NCBI RefSeq assembly: GCF_900128475.1
Contig: NZ_LT635838.1
Location: 312,536 to 376,535, forward strand
Reading direction: 5' to 3'
From: Mediterranea massiliensis
Lineage (GTDB): Bacteria; Bacteroidota; Bacteroidia; Bacteroidales; Bacteroidaceae
Length of the DNA stretch: 64,000 nt
Both the position numbers and the translations under genes were made by a program. The notes beneath the pieces are model-generated. The model had not been told where the DNA came from, ran no database searches, and saw only the letters and a list, made by a program, of their open reading frames with translations. Positions 25,644 through 35,331 of the stretch are shown in pieces. The first letter of the stretch is position 1. Every line of letters begins with the position of its first letter.

Positions 25644-27185
25644 TTACTTTCCGCTCCGCACGCGGCGCAAAATATTTTGCATCTCGAACACGATATCGGG
25701 GTGCTGAAGGGCCACGTTTTCCGATTCATACGCCCGCTCCATGTCGTACAGCTGGGGCGTCGGACAGTTGCCCGTCTCGATTTTCGGCCCCCAGGTGATC
25801 ATCTTCGGGCCGTCGTTGGGCTCGATGTACTTCCACTGGCGGGTGCGTACCGAGAGCACATGGTTGGACGCCTGCTCGATGACCCACGGGCGGTCCACCT
25901 CCGTCGTGCCGAGCAGGTTGCCCAGGCATTCGCGGCTGTCGGGCGCGCTCCCCTGGGGCAGGCGCACCTGGACGAGGGCCGCCAGCGAGGCCATCCAGTC
26001 TACCTGCGACATCAGCACGTCGGACACGCCGGACGCCTTGACCCGCCCCGGCCAGCAGACGATGGCCGGTACCGCCGTGCCTCCCTCGAAGGCGCTGTAC
26101 TTGTTCCCCCTCCAGGGGCCTGCGGGCTTGTGTCCGCCCAGCAGTTCCTCCGCCCGGTCGTCGTACCCGTCGTCCACCACAGGGCCGTTGTCGCTCGACA
26201 GGACTATCAGCGTGTTCTCCATGATTCCCAGTTCGCGGAGCGTCTCCACAATGCGCCCCACGCTCCAGTCGAACTGCACGATGGCGTCCCCGCGCAGGCC
26301 CATCGTGCTCTGCCCCCTGAAGCGCGGATGGGGGAAGCGGGGCACATGGACGTCGTTGGTGGCAAAGTACAGGAAGAACGGCCCGTCCCGATGCTCCCTG
26401 ATGAAGTCCACCGCGTGGGTCGTGATGGAGTCAGCGATGTTCTCGTCCTTCCACAGAGCCTTTCCGCCGCCCTTCATGTAGCCGATGCGGCTGATGCCGT
26501 TGACGATGGACATGTCGTGTCCGTGGCTCGGCTTCAGGTTGTACAGCAGTTCGGGGTTGTCCCTGCCGGTGGGTTCGCCGGGGAAGTTCTGCCGGTAGCT
26601 CACCTCGATGGGCGCCTCGGGGTCATAGTTGGCCACCTGCCCGTTCTCGATGAACACGCAGGGGACCCTGTCGGCCGTGGCCGCCATGATATAATGATAA
26701 TCGAAACCCAGGTCGCCGAGCGCCGCCGGCAGGGGAGCGTTCCAGTCCTGCCCGCCCGTCTTGTCGCCCAGGCCCAGGTGCCACTTGCCGACGGCCGCCG
26801 TGGCATATCCGGCCGCCTGGAACACGTCGGCCAGGGTGAACTGCTCGGGGCGGACAATCATCCCCGCATTGCCCGCCGCCACGTCCGTGTCGGGCCGTCG
26901 CCAGGCATATTCGCCCGTCAGCAACGAATACCTCGAGGGAGTGCTGGTGGCCGCCGTGGCGTGGACGTTCGTGAAGCGGATGCCCTGCTCCGCCAGGGCG
27001 TCCACATGGGGTGTCCGCACATTTTTGGCTCCATAACATTGCAAGTCGCCGTACCCCAGGTCGTCGGCATAGATGATGATGACGTTGGGCCTTTCCCGGC
27101 CGCCGGCCTCTTCGGCAAGCCCCTGCCCCCAGGCCGCAGGAACCACAACGGCGGGCAGACAGGCGGTAATCAAAACTTTTCTCAT
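25644..27185 (-). CDS. Serine-type (anSME-dependent) sulfatase
   Basis: A 513-residue exported sulfatase of the arylsulfatase/alkaline phosphatase superfamily. A signal peptide ends near residue 20. The metal-binding start is NVIIIYADDLGYGD. The maturation motif is S-T-P-S-R at residues 81-85, so S81 should be converted to formylglycine by an anaerobic sulfatase-maturating enzyme. Other active-site segments are GKWHLG and SSDNGPVVDDG. It follows a susD gene on the same strand, so it probably desulfates a host glycan or sulfated polysaccharide. It is much GC-richer than the susC, susD, fecR and sigma genes upstream, suggesting a different origin. The exact sulfate position attacked cannot be told. 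Confidence 0.93.
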   Translation of the reverse strand: MRKVLITACLPAVVVPAAWGQGLAEEAGGRERPNVIIIYADDLGYGDLQCYGAKNVRTPHVDALAEQGIRFTNVHATAATSTPSRYSLLTGEYAWRRPDTDVAAGNAGMIVRPEQFTLADVFQAAGYATAAVGKWHLGLGDKTGGQDWNAPLPAALGDLGFDYHYIMAATADRVPCVFIENGQVANYDPEAPIEVSYRQNFPGEPTGRDNPELLYNLKPSHGHDMSIVNGISRIGYMKGGGKALWKDENIADSITTHAVDFIREHRDGPFFLYFATNDVHVPRFPHPRFRGQSTMGLRGDAIVQFDWSVGRIVETLRELGIMENTLIVLSSDNGPVVDDGYDDRAEELLGGHKPAGPWRGNKYSAFEGGTAVPAIVCWPGRVKASGVSDVLMSQVDWMASLAALVQVRLPQGSAPDSRECLGNLLGTTEVDRPWVIEQASNHVLSVRTRQWKYIEPNDGPKMITWGPKIETGNCPTPQLYDMERAYESENVALQHPDIVFEMQNILRRVRSGK

Positions 27186-27217
27186 ATATATAAATTTTTA
27201 ATATCAACATAAAACAA

Positions 27218-27267
27218 GAATGTTTGAGGAGCATTCTCTATTTTTTCAAATTGCTCCACAAACATTC
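27218..27267 (-). promoter_or_regulatory. Long hairpin between susD and sulfatase
   Basis: Arms at 27218-27232 and 27253-27267 (GAATGTTTG-A-GGAGC with its complement) pair over 15 positions with one A-A mismatch and a 20-base loop. It sits exactly where base composition changes from AT-rich to GC-rich. It may attenuate or process the transcript; a recombination junction is another reading. Confidence 0.6.
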
Positions 27268-27282
27268 ATGCAACTTTAGAAT

Positions 27283-28923
27283 TTATTCACGCAAATTTGG
27301 ATTAATATTTTGTTCAGACAATGGTATAGGCCATGTATAATCTTGTGGATTTCTAAAATCACGACGCCCTACATACCAGCGACAATTTCCCGTCGGATCA
27401 ATATGTTTGGTAGAAGTTGAATATAATGAAGAATTTGGATAAGGAGCTCCCCATATCTCACCTGTCAAAACCTCATGTGCAATTCCCCATCTTAATAAAT
27501 CCCAATAACGAATACCTTCATACGCAAGCTCTATACGTCGCTCATTTCGTACTTTATTTAATAACAAAGTCGGATCGGTCTCCGTAATGGGAGGCATATT
27601 CACATCAGCACGTCTTCGAACTTGATTGATAGTAGCATCCAATATATTTTGATCTATTGCTTGCCCATCTTCTATCAAACATTCCAAATAACTTAACAGC
27701 ACCTCTGCATATCGAATAATAGGAGTCACTGCACTATAACTCGTTAAATCAGAAATAGGATTCTCATCATAATATTTCCTCCACATAAAACCTGTTTTGG
27801 ACGCTTCCGAGGAGTAATCCACACGCTCCTTCACAGAAGCATCATAATCCGGACTCATACGATACTCCGTTCCCATGAAAATACTCCCGTTATAATACAA
27901 CGTATAATCCAAGCGAGGATCCCTGTTTTCTCCAAGATTGTTGGGATTATAACGCGGGTCATCATAACTAAAAGGAGTTCCATCTGTAAACTCATAAGCC
28001 TCAAACAAGCCGGAAGTGGGATTAGACAAGCTCCATCCTCCATCTTTCGCCGACAACCCTTGTTGGGGCATTCCACATCCAAAATAATTTTCCAAATACG
28101 AGATGTAAAATATATTTTCCTTATTGCCTACACCGGTTCCAGGCCAGAATAATTCTGAATAAGACGAATGAATGCTATTATCTCCATATTCAATAATTTC
28201 ACGGTAAACATCCGCGGCATTCTTCCAGTCCTTCTGCAACATATATGTTCTACCTAAAAAAGCCAAAGCAGCTTGTTTACAAACTCGTCCAGTTTCAGCC
28301 GATGATATATCCTTAAAACGAGGTAAATCATCAGCGGCCTCCCGAAATTCCTTCGTACACCATGTCAAGATATCCGCTTGGCTTGTCTTTGTTACCGAAT
28401 TAGCCTCTTCACCACTTAAAGAATTCACTACTAAGGGAACATCTTTAAAATAACTTGCCAGATAATGATATTGTGTAGCTCTCAAAAAGCGAGCTTCAGC
28501 AATCATTCGATCTTTTGTTTCAGAATCCGAAGCTGATTGTATTCCCTCGATAAAGCGATTGCATTTCCCAATCCGAGAGTATGCTGACTTCCAATAATTA
28601 GAAATAAAACTATTGGTATTGACTAGTTTACCACTGGATATTTGGAAAAATGGATTATTTTCTCCTCTACGGTCAAAAGCATTATCAGTCAGATGTTCCA
28701 TAAACAACAATCCGTGATATGACCAAAAATCAGAAACACTATATTCCAACCCATTGGTAATACCTCCTCTATACAATGACGTCAATGCCAATTCTGCATT
28801 GCTTTCATCATTCCAAAAGTTTTCCTCAGATAAATCCGTCAGAGGAAAACGTTCCAAATCACATGAAGAAAAAGACAAATTGATTGCCAAAATCGCACAT
28901 GCAAATAATGTATATTTTTTCAT
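27283..28923 (-). CDS. SusD/RagB-family lipoprotein (second locus)
   Basis: A 546-residue outer-membrane glycan-binding lipoprotein paired with the STN-type SusC just upstream (six-base gap). The signal peptide MKKYTLFACAILAINLSFSSC places lipid on Cys21. Typical SusD features are seen: MIAEARFLRATQYHYLASYF, and near the C-terminus RNERRIELAYEGIRYWDLLR and WPIPLSEQNINPN. The gene is AT-rich. The ligand is unknown; the downstream sulfatase points to a sulfated glycan. Confidence 0.95.
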   Translation of the reverse strand: MKKYTLFACAILAINLSFSSCDLERFPLTDLSEENFWNDESNAELALTSLYRGGITNGLEYSVSDFWSYHGLLFMEHLTDNAFDRRGENNPFFQISSGKLVNTNSFISNYWKSAYSRIGKCNRFIEGIQSASDSETKDRMIAEARFLRATQYHYLASYFKDVPLVVNSLSGEEANSVTKTSQADILTWCTKEFREAADDLPRFKDISSAETGRVCKQAALAFLGRTYMLQKDWKNAADVYREIIEYGDNSIHSSYSELFWPGTGVGNKENIFYISYLENYFGCGMPQQGLSAKDGGWSLSNPTSGLFEAYEFTDGTPFSYDDPRYNPNNLGENRDPRLDYTLYYNGSIFMGTEYRMSPDYDASVKERVDYSSEASKTGFMWRKYYDENPISDLTSYSAVTPIIRYAEVLLSYLECLIEDGQAIDQNILDATINQVRRRADVNMPPITETDPTLLLNKVRNERRIELAYEGIRYWDLLRWGIAHEVLTGEIWGAPYPNSSLYSTSTKHIDPTGNCRWYVGRRDFRNPQDYTWPIPLSEQNINPNLRE

Positions 28924-28929
28924 CTGTAA

Positions 28930-31900
28930 TCAAAATTTCAACGTTAAACCAAATGTATAAGTAGACATTACAGGATAGTATTGTCCATTGTTACTTGTAT
29001 TTTCAGGATCCCATCCTTGACGATATTTCTTTATGGTAAACGGATTGTCCATAGACACATAGAAACGCAATCCGTCAGAACCAATCTTTCTGGTAATTTT
29101 TGAAGGAAGGGTATAACCTAATTGAATGTTTCTTACTTTCAAATAAGACGCATTGATCACCCAAAAATCAGAAGTTAACGTATTGTTACTTCCTGCATTA
29201 GACATAACTTCCAAACGTGGATATTCAGGATAGCGATTATCGGGTTGTACATTCCAACAATTCTCCATCTGCCAGCGTTGGATATTACCCTCTTGATAAA
29301 AAGCATGTCCTGCATAAACAGACAACGTTCCATAAACATCCGCTACGCCTTGAATGAGCATACTAAAGTCGACTCCCTTATATTCTGCGCCCAAATTCAG
29401 GCCGAAAGTATATTTAGGAATGCGAGATCCCAAGAATGTACGGTCTGCAGAAGTCACCTTACCATCTCCTGTTAAATCCACATACCGAATATCTCCCGCT
29501 TGCCCACCAGGTGCTATTTCACTTTGGTCATACCAGTCGGCTACTTCTTCATCTGTAAGGAACACGCCGTCTGTCTTATATCCATAGAACATCTGCATAG
29601 GATAACCTATAAACAAGTTACTGCCATTACCTACCATCCCATTTTCTTGGGTAACATTTCCCATACCTAAGGTAAGTATCTTATTTTTAATGATCGAGAA
29701 ATTACCGTTGATGTGATATTTAAAGTCTCTGACCTGTCCATTATATCCCAATTCAAATTCCCATCCTTTGTTTTCTACAGCACCCGTATTAACTTGAGAT
29801 ACACTCAATCCAAAAATAGAAGAATAACTGGCGGAAGGTGTGTATAAGACATCTGTTGTCTTTCTATAAAAATAGGAAGCATTGAACGTCAATCTATTAT
29901 CAAAGAATCCGGTTTCAATACCAACATCTGTAGTGCGAGTACGTTCCCATTTCAGATTAGGATCTACATACGTGGTAATTGCGGCACCTTGTGTATAAAC
30001 TCCTCCAAACACATAGTTCTGTGCCTGCCCTAAAGTATATACAGACTGATACGGATAATTACCAATGTTATTATTACCCAATACACCTAAAGACGCCTTC
30101 ACTTTCAAATTATTAAACCAAGAAGACAAATTTTCTTTTTCTTTCCAGAATTTTTCTTCAGAAACACGCCAACCAACTGCAACAGACGGGAAGAATCCGA
30201 ACTTAGAATCTGTCGGGAAACGAGAGGAACCATCATATCTCATTGTCGTTTCAAATAGATAGCGTTCATCATAGTTATATGTCAATCTTCCGAAAACGGA
30301 TTTAATGGCCCAATCATAACCGCCACCACTATTGGTTTGTCCATCTGCGCCACCTGCTGTCAGATAAGGTACATCGTCTGAAGGGAAATTGTTACGACTG
30401 CCGGACAAAGTCCTTTGAGATTCATCCTCCCATGTATATCCTACCAATGCCGAAAGTTGATGTTTATCAGCAATTGTCGTTGAATAATCGGCCACAGCTT
30501 GAAAAGTTTTATAGACCGTACGCAACATTTGTTCTGTCAAGCTGGAAGGTCCACTGGTTCCTCCATTAGCTATCGGCATATCCGCCCGATAGTTACGGAT
30601 GTGGTTCAATGAATAATTATAACCGCCTATCGCTTTCAGATTCAGACCCTTAACAGGATTCCATACCAATTCTGCATTTCCTTTGAATTTATCATAATCT
30701 TCTCTATAGAATGATGCGCAATTCATCCAGGCAACAGGTGTTCCATTCAACTTAGGTCCCGGACCCGCTTCTCCATTTTGCAAATAACTGGGAGTCAATC
30801 CCGGAAAACGTACTGCAGCTGAAATCAGAGCCTTATATCCCCCGCTGTCTACAGCTCCGGGAGAAGAAGGCTCATGACGATCCGATGTCATACCACTAAC
30901 CCGTACATTAAGTGACAGTTTTTTAGACAATTGCGCATTTAAATTAAGACGTCCACTATAGCGATTATAATAATTATTGTCCATCAAGCCATTCTGTCTC
31001 AAGTACCCCATCGAAGCCATATATTGCAAACGATTGTTACCACCGCTTACATTCAACTCATGTTTGGTTTGAAAAGCATGACCTCCTAAAAGTTCCTCTA
31101 AATACATTTCATCAGCATAGTTGTCAGGATCAGAACCATCTCGATATTTTTGTATCATCTCGGGAGTATATGTTTCTGTTCCCATAGCCATATTATAATA
31201 TTCGGCATATTCATAGGAGTGTGCAAAATCCGGCAATTCGGTAGCTTGACTGATGCCGACAGAACCATTATAAATTACATTGGTCTTTCCCTCACGTCCT
31301 TTTTTTGTTGTAACCAAAATAACACCATTAGCAGCACGCGAGCCATAAATTGCAGCAGAGGAAGCATCTTTCAATACCGATATATTATCAATGTCGGCAG
31401 GAGTCAAATCACTAAGTGAACCCGGCATTCCATCAACCAATACCAAAGGATCGGGAGTAGCGCCAAACGAACCTACACCTCGAATGCGAATGGTACCTGC
31501 ATCTTGACCAGGATTTCCACTGGATTGTGTAATGGTTACGCCAGACATTTGTCCTGTCAGCAGATTGGAGACATCGGGTACGGAACGCGATTCCAAAGAT
31601 TTACTGTCAATCGTCGATATAGACCCAATTACGTTCACCTTCTTTTGCGAACCATAGCCAACGACGACAACTTCATCCAACATTTCCGTATCCTCTTTTA
31701 AAGTGAGATTCAGCGGTACGCCTGCAACAGCCTGACATTGTTGTGATTCATAGCCGATGTACGAAACCTCCAAAGTAGCATTTTCTGCAACATTCAACGT
31801 AAAATTACCGTTAAAATCTGTCACTGTACCGTTTGACGTCCCTTTTTCTATAATCGTTGCTCCAATAATAGGCTCCCCATTCGCATCTAAAACTCGTCCA

Positions 31901-32280
31901 GACACTGTTCCCGATTCAGCTTTTCGCTGGCGCAATGGAGTAACGACAATTTTATTCCCCGATACCGTATAAGCTAATTCATTTTTAGTAAGTTCGCGGG
32001 TAAGAAGAGTTTTCAACTCTTCATTCTTTACATTAACAGAAACATTATTCTTACCCTGCACTTCTACATCACGATAGGAGAACCGATAAGTTGTCTGTTT
32101 TTCAATGACATCAAAAAGATCTTTAACAGTGGCGTTTTTCAGATTGACAGTAACTGTTCCCGTCTGTGCATATACGCAAAAAAATGCAAACAAACACAAA
32201 GATAACATTATCGTACGGAACATTCCATTGTTTTCATTACCTTTGCATGCAATTAAATGAATGTGTCTTTTTATTCTCAT
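28930..32280 (-). CDS. SusC-family TonB-dependent transducer with STN domain
   Basis: A 1116-residue outer-membrane transporter and signal transducer. After the signal region (LCLFAFFCVYAQ) comes an STN domain (about residues 42-105, VTVNLKNATVKDLFDVIEKQ), then CarboxypepD_reg (VSGRVLDANGEPIIGATII), a TonB-box-like EVVVVGYGSQKKVNVIGSI, the plug and the barrel. The STN domain normally contacts the FecR anti-sigma factor encoded next door. Substrate passage would then release the ECF sigma factor. ATG 32280 and an internal ATG near 32223 are both possible starts; the shorter one gives a cleaner signal peptide. Confidence 0.95.
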   Translation of the reverse strand: MRIKRHIHLIACKGNENNGMFRTIMLSLCLFAFFCVYAQTGTVTVNLKNATVKDLFDVIEKQTTYRFSYRDVEVQGKNNVSVNVKNEELKTLLTRELTKNELAYTVSGNKIVVTPLRQRKAESGTVSGRVLDANGEPIIGATIIEKGTSNGTVTDFNGNFTLNVAENATLEVSYIGYESQQCQAVAGVPLNLTLKEDTEMLDEVVVVGYGSQKKVNVIGSISTIDSKSLESRSVPDVSNLLTGQMSGVTITQSSGNPGQDAGTIRIRGVGSFGATPDPLVLVDGMPGSLSDLTPADIDNISVLKDASSAAIYGSRAANGVILVTTKKGREGKTNVIYNGSVGISQATELPDFAHSYEYAEYYNMAMGTETYTPEMIQKYRDGSDPDNYADEMYLEELLGGHAFQTKHELNVSGGNNRLQYMASMGYLRQNGLMDNNYYNRYSGRLNLNAQLSKKLSLNVRVSGMTSDRHEPSSPGAVDSGGYKALISAAVRFPGLTPSYLQNGEAGPGPKLNGTPVAWMNCASFYREDYDKFKGNAELVWNPVKGLNLKAIGGYNYSLNHIRNYRADMPIANGGTSGPSSLTEQMLRTVYKTFQAVADYSTTIADKHQLSALVGYTWEDESQRTLSGSRNNFPSDDVPYLTAGGADGQTNSGGGYDWAIKSVFGRLTYNYDERYLFETTMRYDGSSRFPTDSKFGFFPSVAVGWRVSEEKFWKEKENLSSWFNNLKVKASLGVLGNNNIGNYPYQSVYTLGQAQNYVFGGVYTQGAAITTYVDPNLKWERTRTTDVGIETGFFDNRLTFNASYFYRKTTDVLYTPSASYSSIFGLSVSQVNTGAVENKGWEFELGYNGQVRDFKYHINGNFSIIKNKILTLGMGNVTQENGMVGNGSNLFIGYPMQMFYGYKTDGVFLTDEEVADWYDQSEIAPGGQAGDIRYVDLTGDGKVTSADRTFLGSRIPKYTFGLNLGAEYKGVDFSMLIQGVADVYGTLSVYAGHAFYQEGNIQRWQMENCWNVQPDNRYPEYPRLEVMSNAGSNNTLTSDFWVINASYLKVRNIQLGYTLPSKITRKIGSDGLRFYVSMDNPFTIKKYRQGWDPENTSNNGQYYPVMSTYTFGLTLKF

Positions 32281-32360
32281 AATAGAATTAAGTTAGGTTG
32301 TTAGCTCAATTATCTTAACTATGCCATAACATAGTTTACGATGGGACTAGCCCTTTCCTC

Positions 32361-32388
32361 CTCCGGATAATCTGCCAATTATCCGGAG
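32361..32388. promoter_or_regulatory. Hairpin between fecR and susC
   Basis: CTCCGGATAAT (32361-32371) and ATTATCCGGAG (32378-32388) form a perfect 11-bp stem with a six-base loop. A T run follows only on the plus strand. On the minus strand it could separate the regulatory pair from the susC operon by processing or attenuation. A smaller hairpin (AACTATG/CATAGTT) lies near 32318-32336. Confidence 0.55.
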
Positions 32389-32439
32389 TTTTCATACAAA
32401 TCATGTTTTCATAAATACTTAATTTAAATTATACAAAAA

Positions 32440-33471
32440 TTATTTTTTATCAAAATATACATACACTGTATCATCTTCAAATTCATATCGGAACTTATAA
32501 TGCATTTGCAGCACTTTCATAATGCCTCCCAACCTTTCATCGTCAAAAGTTCCGGTATAAACATCACTCAACATTGCATTATCATCCACCTTTATCATAA
32601 TTCCAAACCGACGTTCCAATTTGGAGAAAACGGTCCCCAACTTTTCTTCCCTAAAAACTAAATAATCTTTCATCCATGCCGTTTCCAACACATTATCCGT
32701 CGGTTCCAAAAATGCCTCACCCGTAGCCTTATTGTAAGTAACCTTTTCATTCGGTTGCACATTAAAACACTGTGAAGAAGCTCCCTTCGTCTCAACCCTT
32801 ACATTACCATCCAACAAGGACATTTCCACAATTCCATTGTCTTCATATGCATAAACATTAAATACCGTACCATAAACGGTTATATCCATAAATTTCGTTT
32901 CAACGACAAATTTATTGTCATCATGATGTAAGACTTCGAAAAAACCTTGCCCGTCCAACAAGACCCGACGACCATTCTTTCCAAAATCAGTACCATAGGA
33001 CAAGCGAGATTTGGCATTCAACGTCACTTTAGATCCGTCTGGCAACAAGACCGAAGAATTTCCTATAGTCCCCGATTGAACAACAACATTCTGTCCGTCC
33101 CAATCACTTGCCCTAACATTATCCATATAGTTACTGACGAACCATGATCCGATTGCCAACAGAACAAACGAAGCCGCTATCCAAAACCATTTCCGAATTA
33201 CAAATGTCTCCACAGCAGCTTTGTTCTCAGGACTTTTATGACGGCGTATTTTGCGACTCAACGACTCATACAATTGGACTCTCTTTTCATGATAGAAATC
33301 CTTGTTTTCGCCACAAGAAAAAGAATCCCAATGCATACCCAACACATTGAACACATCCTCATCGGAAGAATGATTCAAAACATCAAGCAAATGTTCGTAA
33401 TCATCCGATGACATGGTTCCTTCACTGTATTTAATCAGCAAATCATTCAGATTGTCTGTTTGATTTTCCAT
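32440..33471 (-). CDS. FecR-family anti-sigma factor
   Basis: A 343-residue inner-membrane anti-sigma protein. The N-terminal cytoplasmic region (about 1-85) would hold the ECF sigma factor, one transmembrane helix follows (WFWIAASFVLLAIGSWFV, near 92-110), and the periplasmic part has the FecR domain (VVQSGTIGNSSVLLPDGSKV, then VYAYEDNGIVEMSLLDGNVR). A C-terminal DUF4974-like segment (LGTVFSKLERRFGIMIKVDD) is the usual STN-contacting region. It lies between the sigma gene and the STN-type susC, the standard order for transenvelope control of these loci. Confidence 0.93.
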   Translation of the reverse strand: MENQTDNLNDLLIKYSEGTMSSDDYEHLLDVLNHSSDEDVFNVLGMHWDSFSCGENKDFYHEKRVQLYESLSRKIRRHKSPENKAAVETFVIRKWFWIAASFVLLAIGSWFVSNYMDNVRASDWDGQNVVVQSGTIGNSSVLLPDGSKVTLNAKSRLSYGTDFGKNGRRVLLDGQGFFEVLHHDDNKFVVETKFMDITVYGTVFNVYAYEDNGIVEMSLLDGNVRVETKGASSQCFNVQPNEKVTYNKATGEAFLEPTDNVLETAWMKDYLVFREEKLGTVFSKLERRFGIMIKVDDNAMLSDVYTGTFDDERLGGIMKVLQMHYKFRYEFEDDTVYVYFDKK

Positions 33472-33555
33472 ACAAATTCTAACGGTTTATTATAATATCT
33501 GCAAACACAAGAAATATAACATGTCATTCCTTATGTTTAAAAACATAAAAAAGGA

Positions 33556-34131
33556 TCAAAGACTAAGAAAGAGTAACAGCAGAAAAGGATATGGCTGCAA
33601 CTCCTTACGCAAGATTTTCAAGGCAGCAGAGAGTTGGTTACGTACGACCTGTTCAGTGATTGATAAACGAGAAGCTATTTCAGACACGGACATATTTTCT
33701 TCCTTGTTCAACTCAAATATTTTACGCTGCCTGGGAGACAGCTTAATTTTAGCTCTATTAAGACTATCCTGAAACTGCTCTAAGTTCAGATTATCAATCA
33801 GTTCATTACCAGAGGTAGACAATTCACTACAAAAAGCCACATACTCCTCCATTAATGGGGTATTCAACTGCCTCCGCAATTCCTTTATCAGAAAATGATA
33901 AGCAATGGTAAACAAATAAGATTTAAATGACATGCCATCATCGATGCTTTCCCGATGAACCCATATTTTAAGAAACGTATCTTGCACTATATCATCGGTA
34001 ACCGACTCAGACTTCACATAACGCAACACAAATTGGTAAAGACGAGAAAACCATAGATCGTAGAGAGCCTTATAACACTCTTCCGACCCAAATCTCAGTC
34101 CAATTATCAGTGTACGTTCGTCTTTCAACAT
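33556..34131 (-). CDS. ECF RNA polymerase sigma factor
   Basis: A sigma-70 family ECF factor of the Bacteroidetes type, about 191 residues. Region 2 includes YVKSESVTDDIVQDTFLKIW; region 4 includes LSPRQRKIFELNKEENMSVS and the HTH EIASRLSITEQVVRNQLSAA. ATG 34131 is preferred over an ATG two codons upstream, though both are possible. It should direct transcription of the downstream susC-susD-sulfatase genes when FecR releases it. A box close to consensus (TATCTTTA on the minus strand, near 34251-34259) lies upstream. Confidence 0.92.
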   Translation of the reverse strand: MLKDERTLIIGLRFGSEECYKALYDLWFSRLYQFVLRYVKSESVTDDIVQDTFLKIWVHRESIDDGMSFKSYLFTIAYHFLIKELRRQLNTPLMEEYVAFCSELSTSGNELIDNLNLEQFQDSLNRAKIKLSPRQRKIFELNKEENMSVSEIASRLSITEQVVRNQLSAALKILRKELQPYPFLLLLFLSL

Positions 34132-34137
34132 AAACAA

Positions 34138-34438
34138 TGCTATCTTAAAAAAACATTAGCCCCCCTGAATCATAGGGGTTTAGTGGCAACGACACCATAT
34201 CCATAACTTCAGATTCTCACCATCAACCGTTACCTTTAAAATTTCAGAGCCTAAAGATACGGATATTCGGCGTACCTCGGATGTTTTTTAGCGGAAATCT
34301 GCGGGCGAAGCCCAAAAAGAAAATTGCCCGCCACCGATGCAACGGACACCGGTGACAGGCAAACAGATACTACTTTAACGCGACAACAAGTAAAATCAAT
34401 TTATTGGGATTCGCAAATCCATGTATTGTCTACACTCA
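34138..34438. other. Intergenic region, sigma factor to HU-like gene
   Basis: About 300 bases with no gene. It holds a CCCCT/AGGGG hairpin near 34159-34178, just upstream of the sigma start. A near-consensus promoter box lies at about 34251-34259. Near 34330-34360 is a CACCG/CGGTG pairing that may end the HU transcript. Base composition changes here from AT-rich to mixed. Confidence 0.4.
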
Positions 34439-34912
34439 TCACAACAACGGACTTTCTTCCTGATTTTCACCATCCGAACCAGTCTGACTGCCCGATCCTG
34501 TGGAAGTGGAAGTACCACCCCATTCTTCCCAAAAAATCTTGGTGTTCACCATCGACCGGGTCATAATCTGGCCGCTGCTATTACGTCCGACTTCCGGGAG
34601 GAAACGTACCCGGACACCGGTAATCTGCGAGGCACTAACCTCCTGTGACGTTTCCACTCCCTGCTTGTTGGTTGCAGCCGTATAATAGAAAGTGCCTACT
34701 CCCTCAATCTTTACACTACGGCCCTGTGCCATATAGTTGCCCAACACAGCTCCCAAATTCTTCATGACCGCATACGTATCGCCACGCGTCACGGTGGAAC
34801 GGATGGCCAATTCATCCGCTATTTCGTCTGTTGTTACCGGTTTTCCCACTGTTACGGACTGAGGATACCACAATGCGTTTACCTTCTTCTGTACTCTTTT
34901 AAAAAATGCCAT
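34439..34912 (-). CDS. HU/IHF-like DNA-binding protein (Bacteroidetes type)
   Basis: A roughly 157-residue DNA-binding protein with an HU-like fold. From ATG 34912 it reads MAFFKRVQKKVNALWYPQSV, then VTTDEIADELAIRSTVTRGD, and the beta-arm region GRSVKIEGVGTFYYTAATNK. A C-terminal tail rich in Ser, Thr, Gly and Glu (TSTSTGSGSQTGSDGENQEE) is typical of the Bacteroidetes family. It is single-gene, with a TAACTTTG box (35035-35042) upstream. Such genes often sit at borders of variable regions, as this one does, between an ECF-controlled locus and a restriction remnant. Confidence 0.85.
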   Translation of the reverse strand: MAFFKRVQKKVNALWYPQSVTVGKPVTTDEIADELAIRSTVTRGDTYAVMKNLGAVLGNYMAQGRSVKIEGVGTFYYTAATNKQGVETSQEVSASQITGVRVRFLPEVGRNSSGQIMTRSMVNTKIFWEEWGGTSTSTGSGSQTGSDGENQEESPLL

Positions 34913-35331
34913 AATACTCAATGTTTTAAGATTAATAAAATAAGGTTGTTGTCTCATACGGACTCTTTGAGATATCAGAATAGTACCCGCGAGGCCTCAA
35001 CGGACATTCCTTTGTCTCTCCAAATCCGATGTTGCAAAGTTAGCACATCAACCGCCCCAAGACAAGGAATTGGCCTCTACAACAGACTTCTCACAACAAA
35101 CTGATTATTAAATTATTACGAGCACACACGTCTCTACAAATGCCCAAAAGAGGAATCATCCACTCCACTACAAATGTTTTCACATCTCTACCAAAGCGAC
35201 TTGTACTTCCCTGATTTTATGTGAATTACAGTTTCACACCATCGACAAAGGCAGCTATAAAGCATCATCTTCCGACGCACGTGCAAATACGAGGTGCATG
35301 CGCGATAAAAGGCTGAATGATATACAAACCA
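34913..35331. other. Intergenic region with HU-like gene promoter
   Basis: CAAAGTTA at 35035-35042 is the minus-strand TAACTTTG box; CTTG about 20 bases upstream is a weak -33 element. The remaining 290 bases are AT-rich and show scattered CTCTACAA-like words without fixed spacing. I see no gene, RNA or array here. Confidence 0.5.

Noticed and set aside
35043..35331. Eighth palindrome array from repeated CTCTACAA words
   Set aside because: Spacing of the words is irregular (57, 34 and 20 bases) and they are not palindromic.
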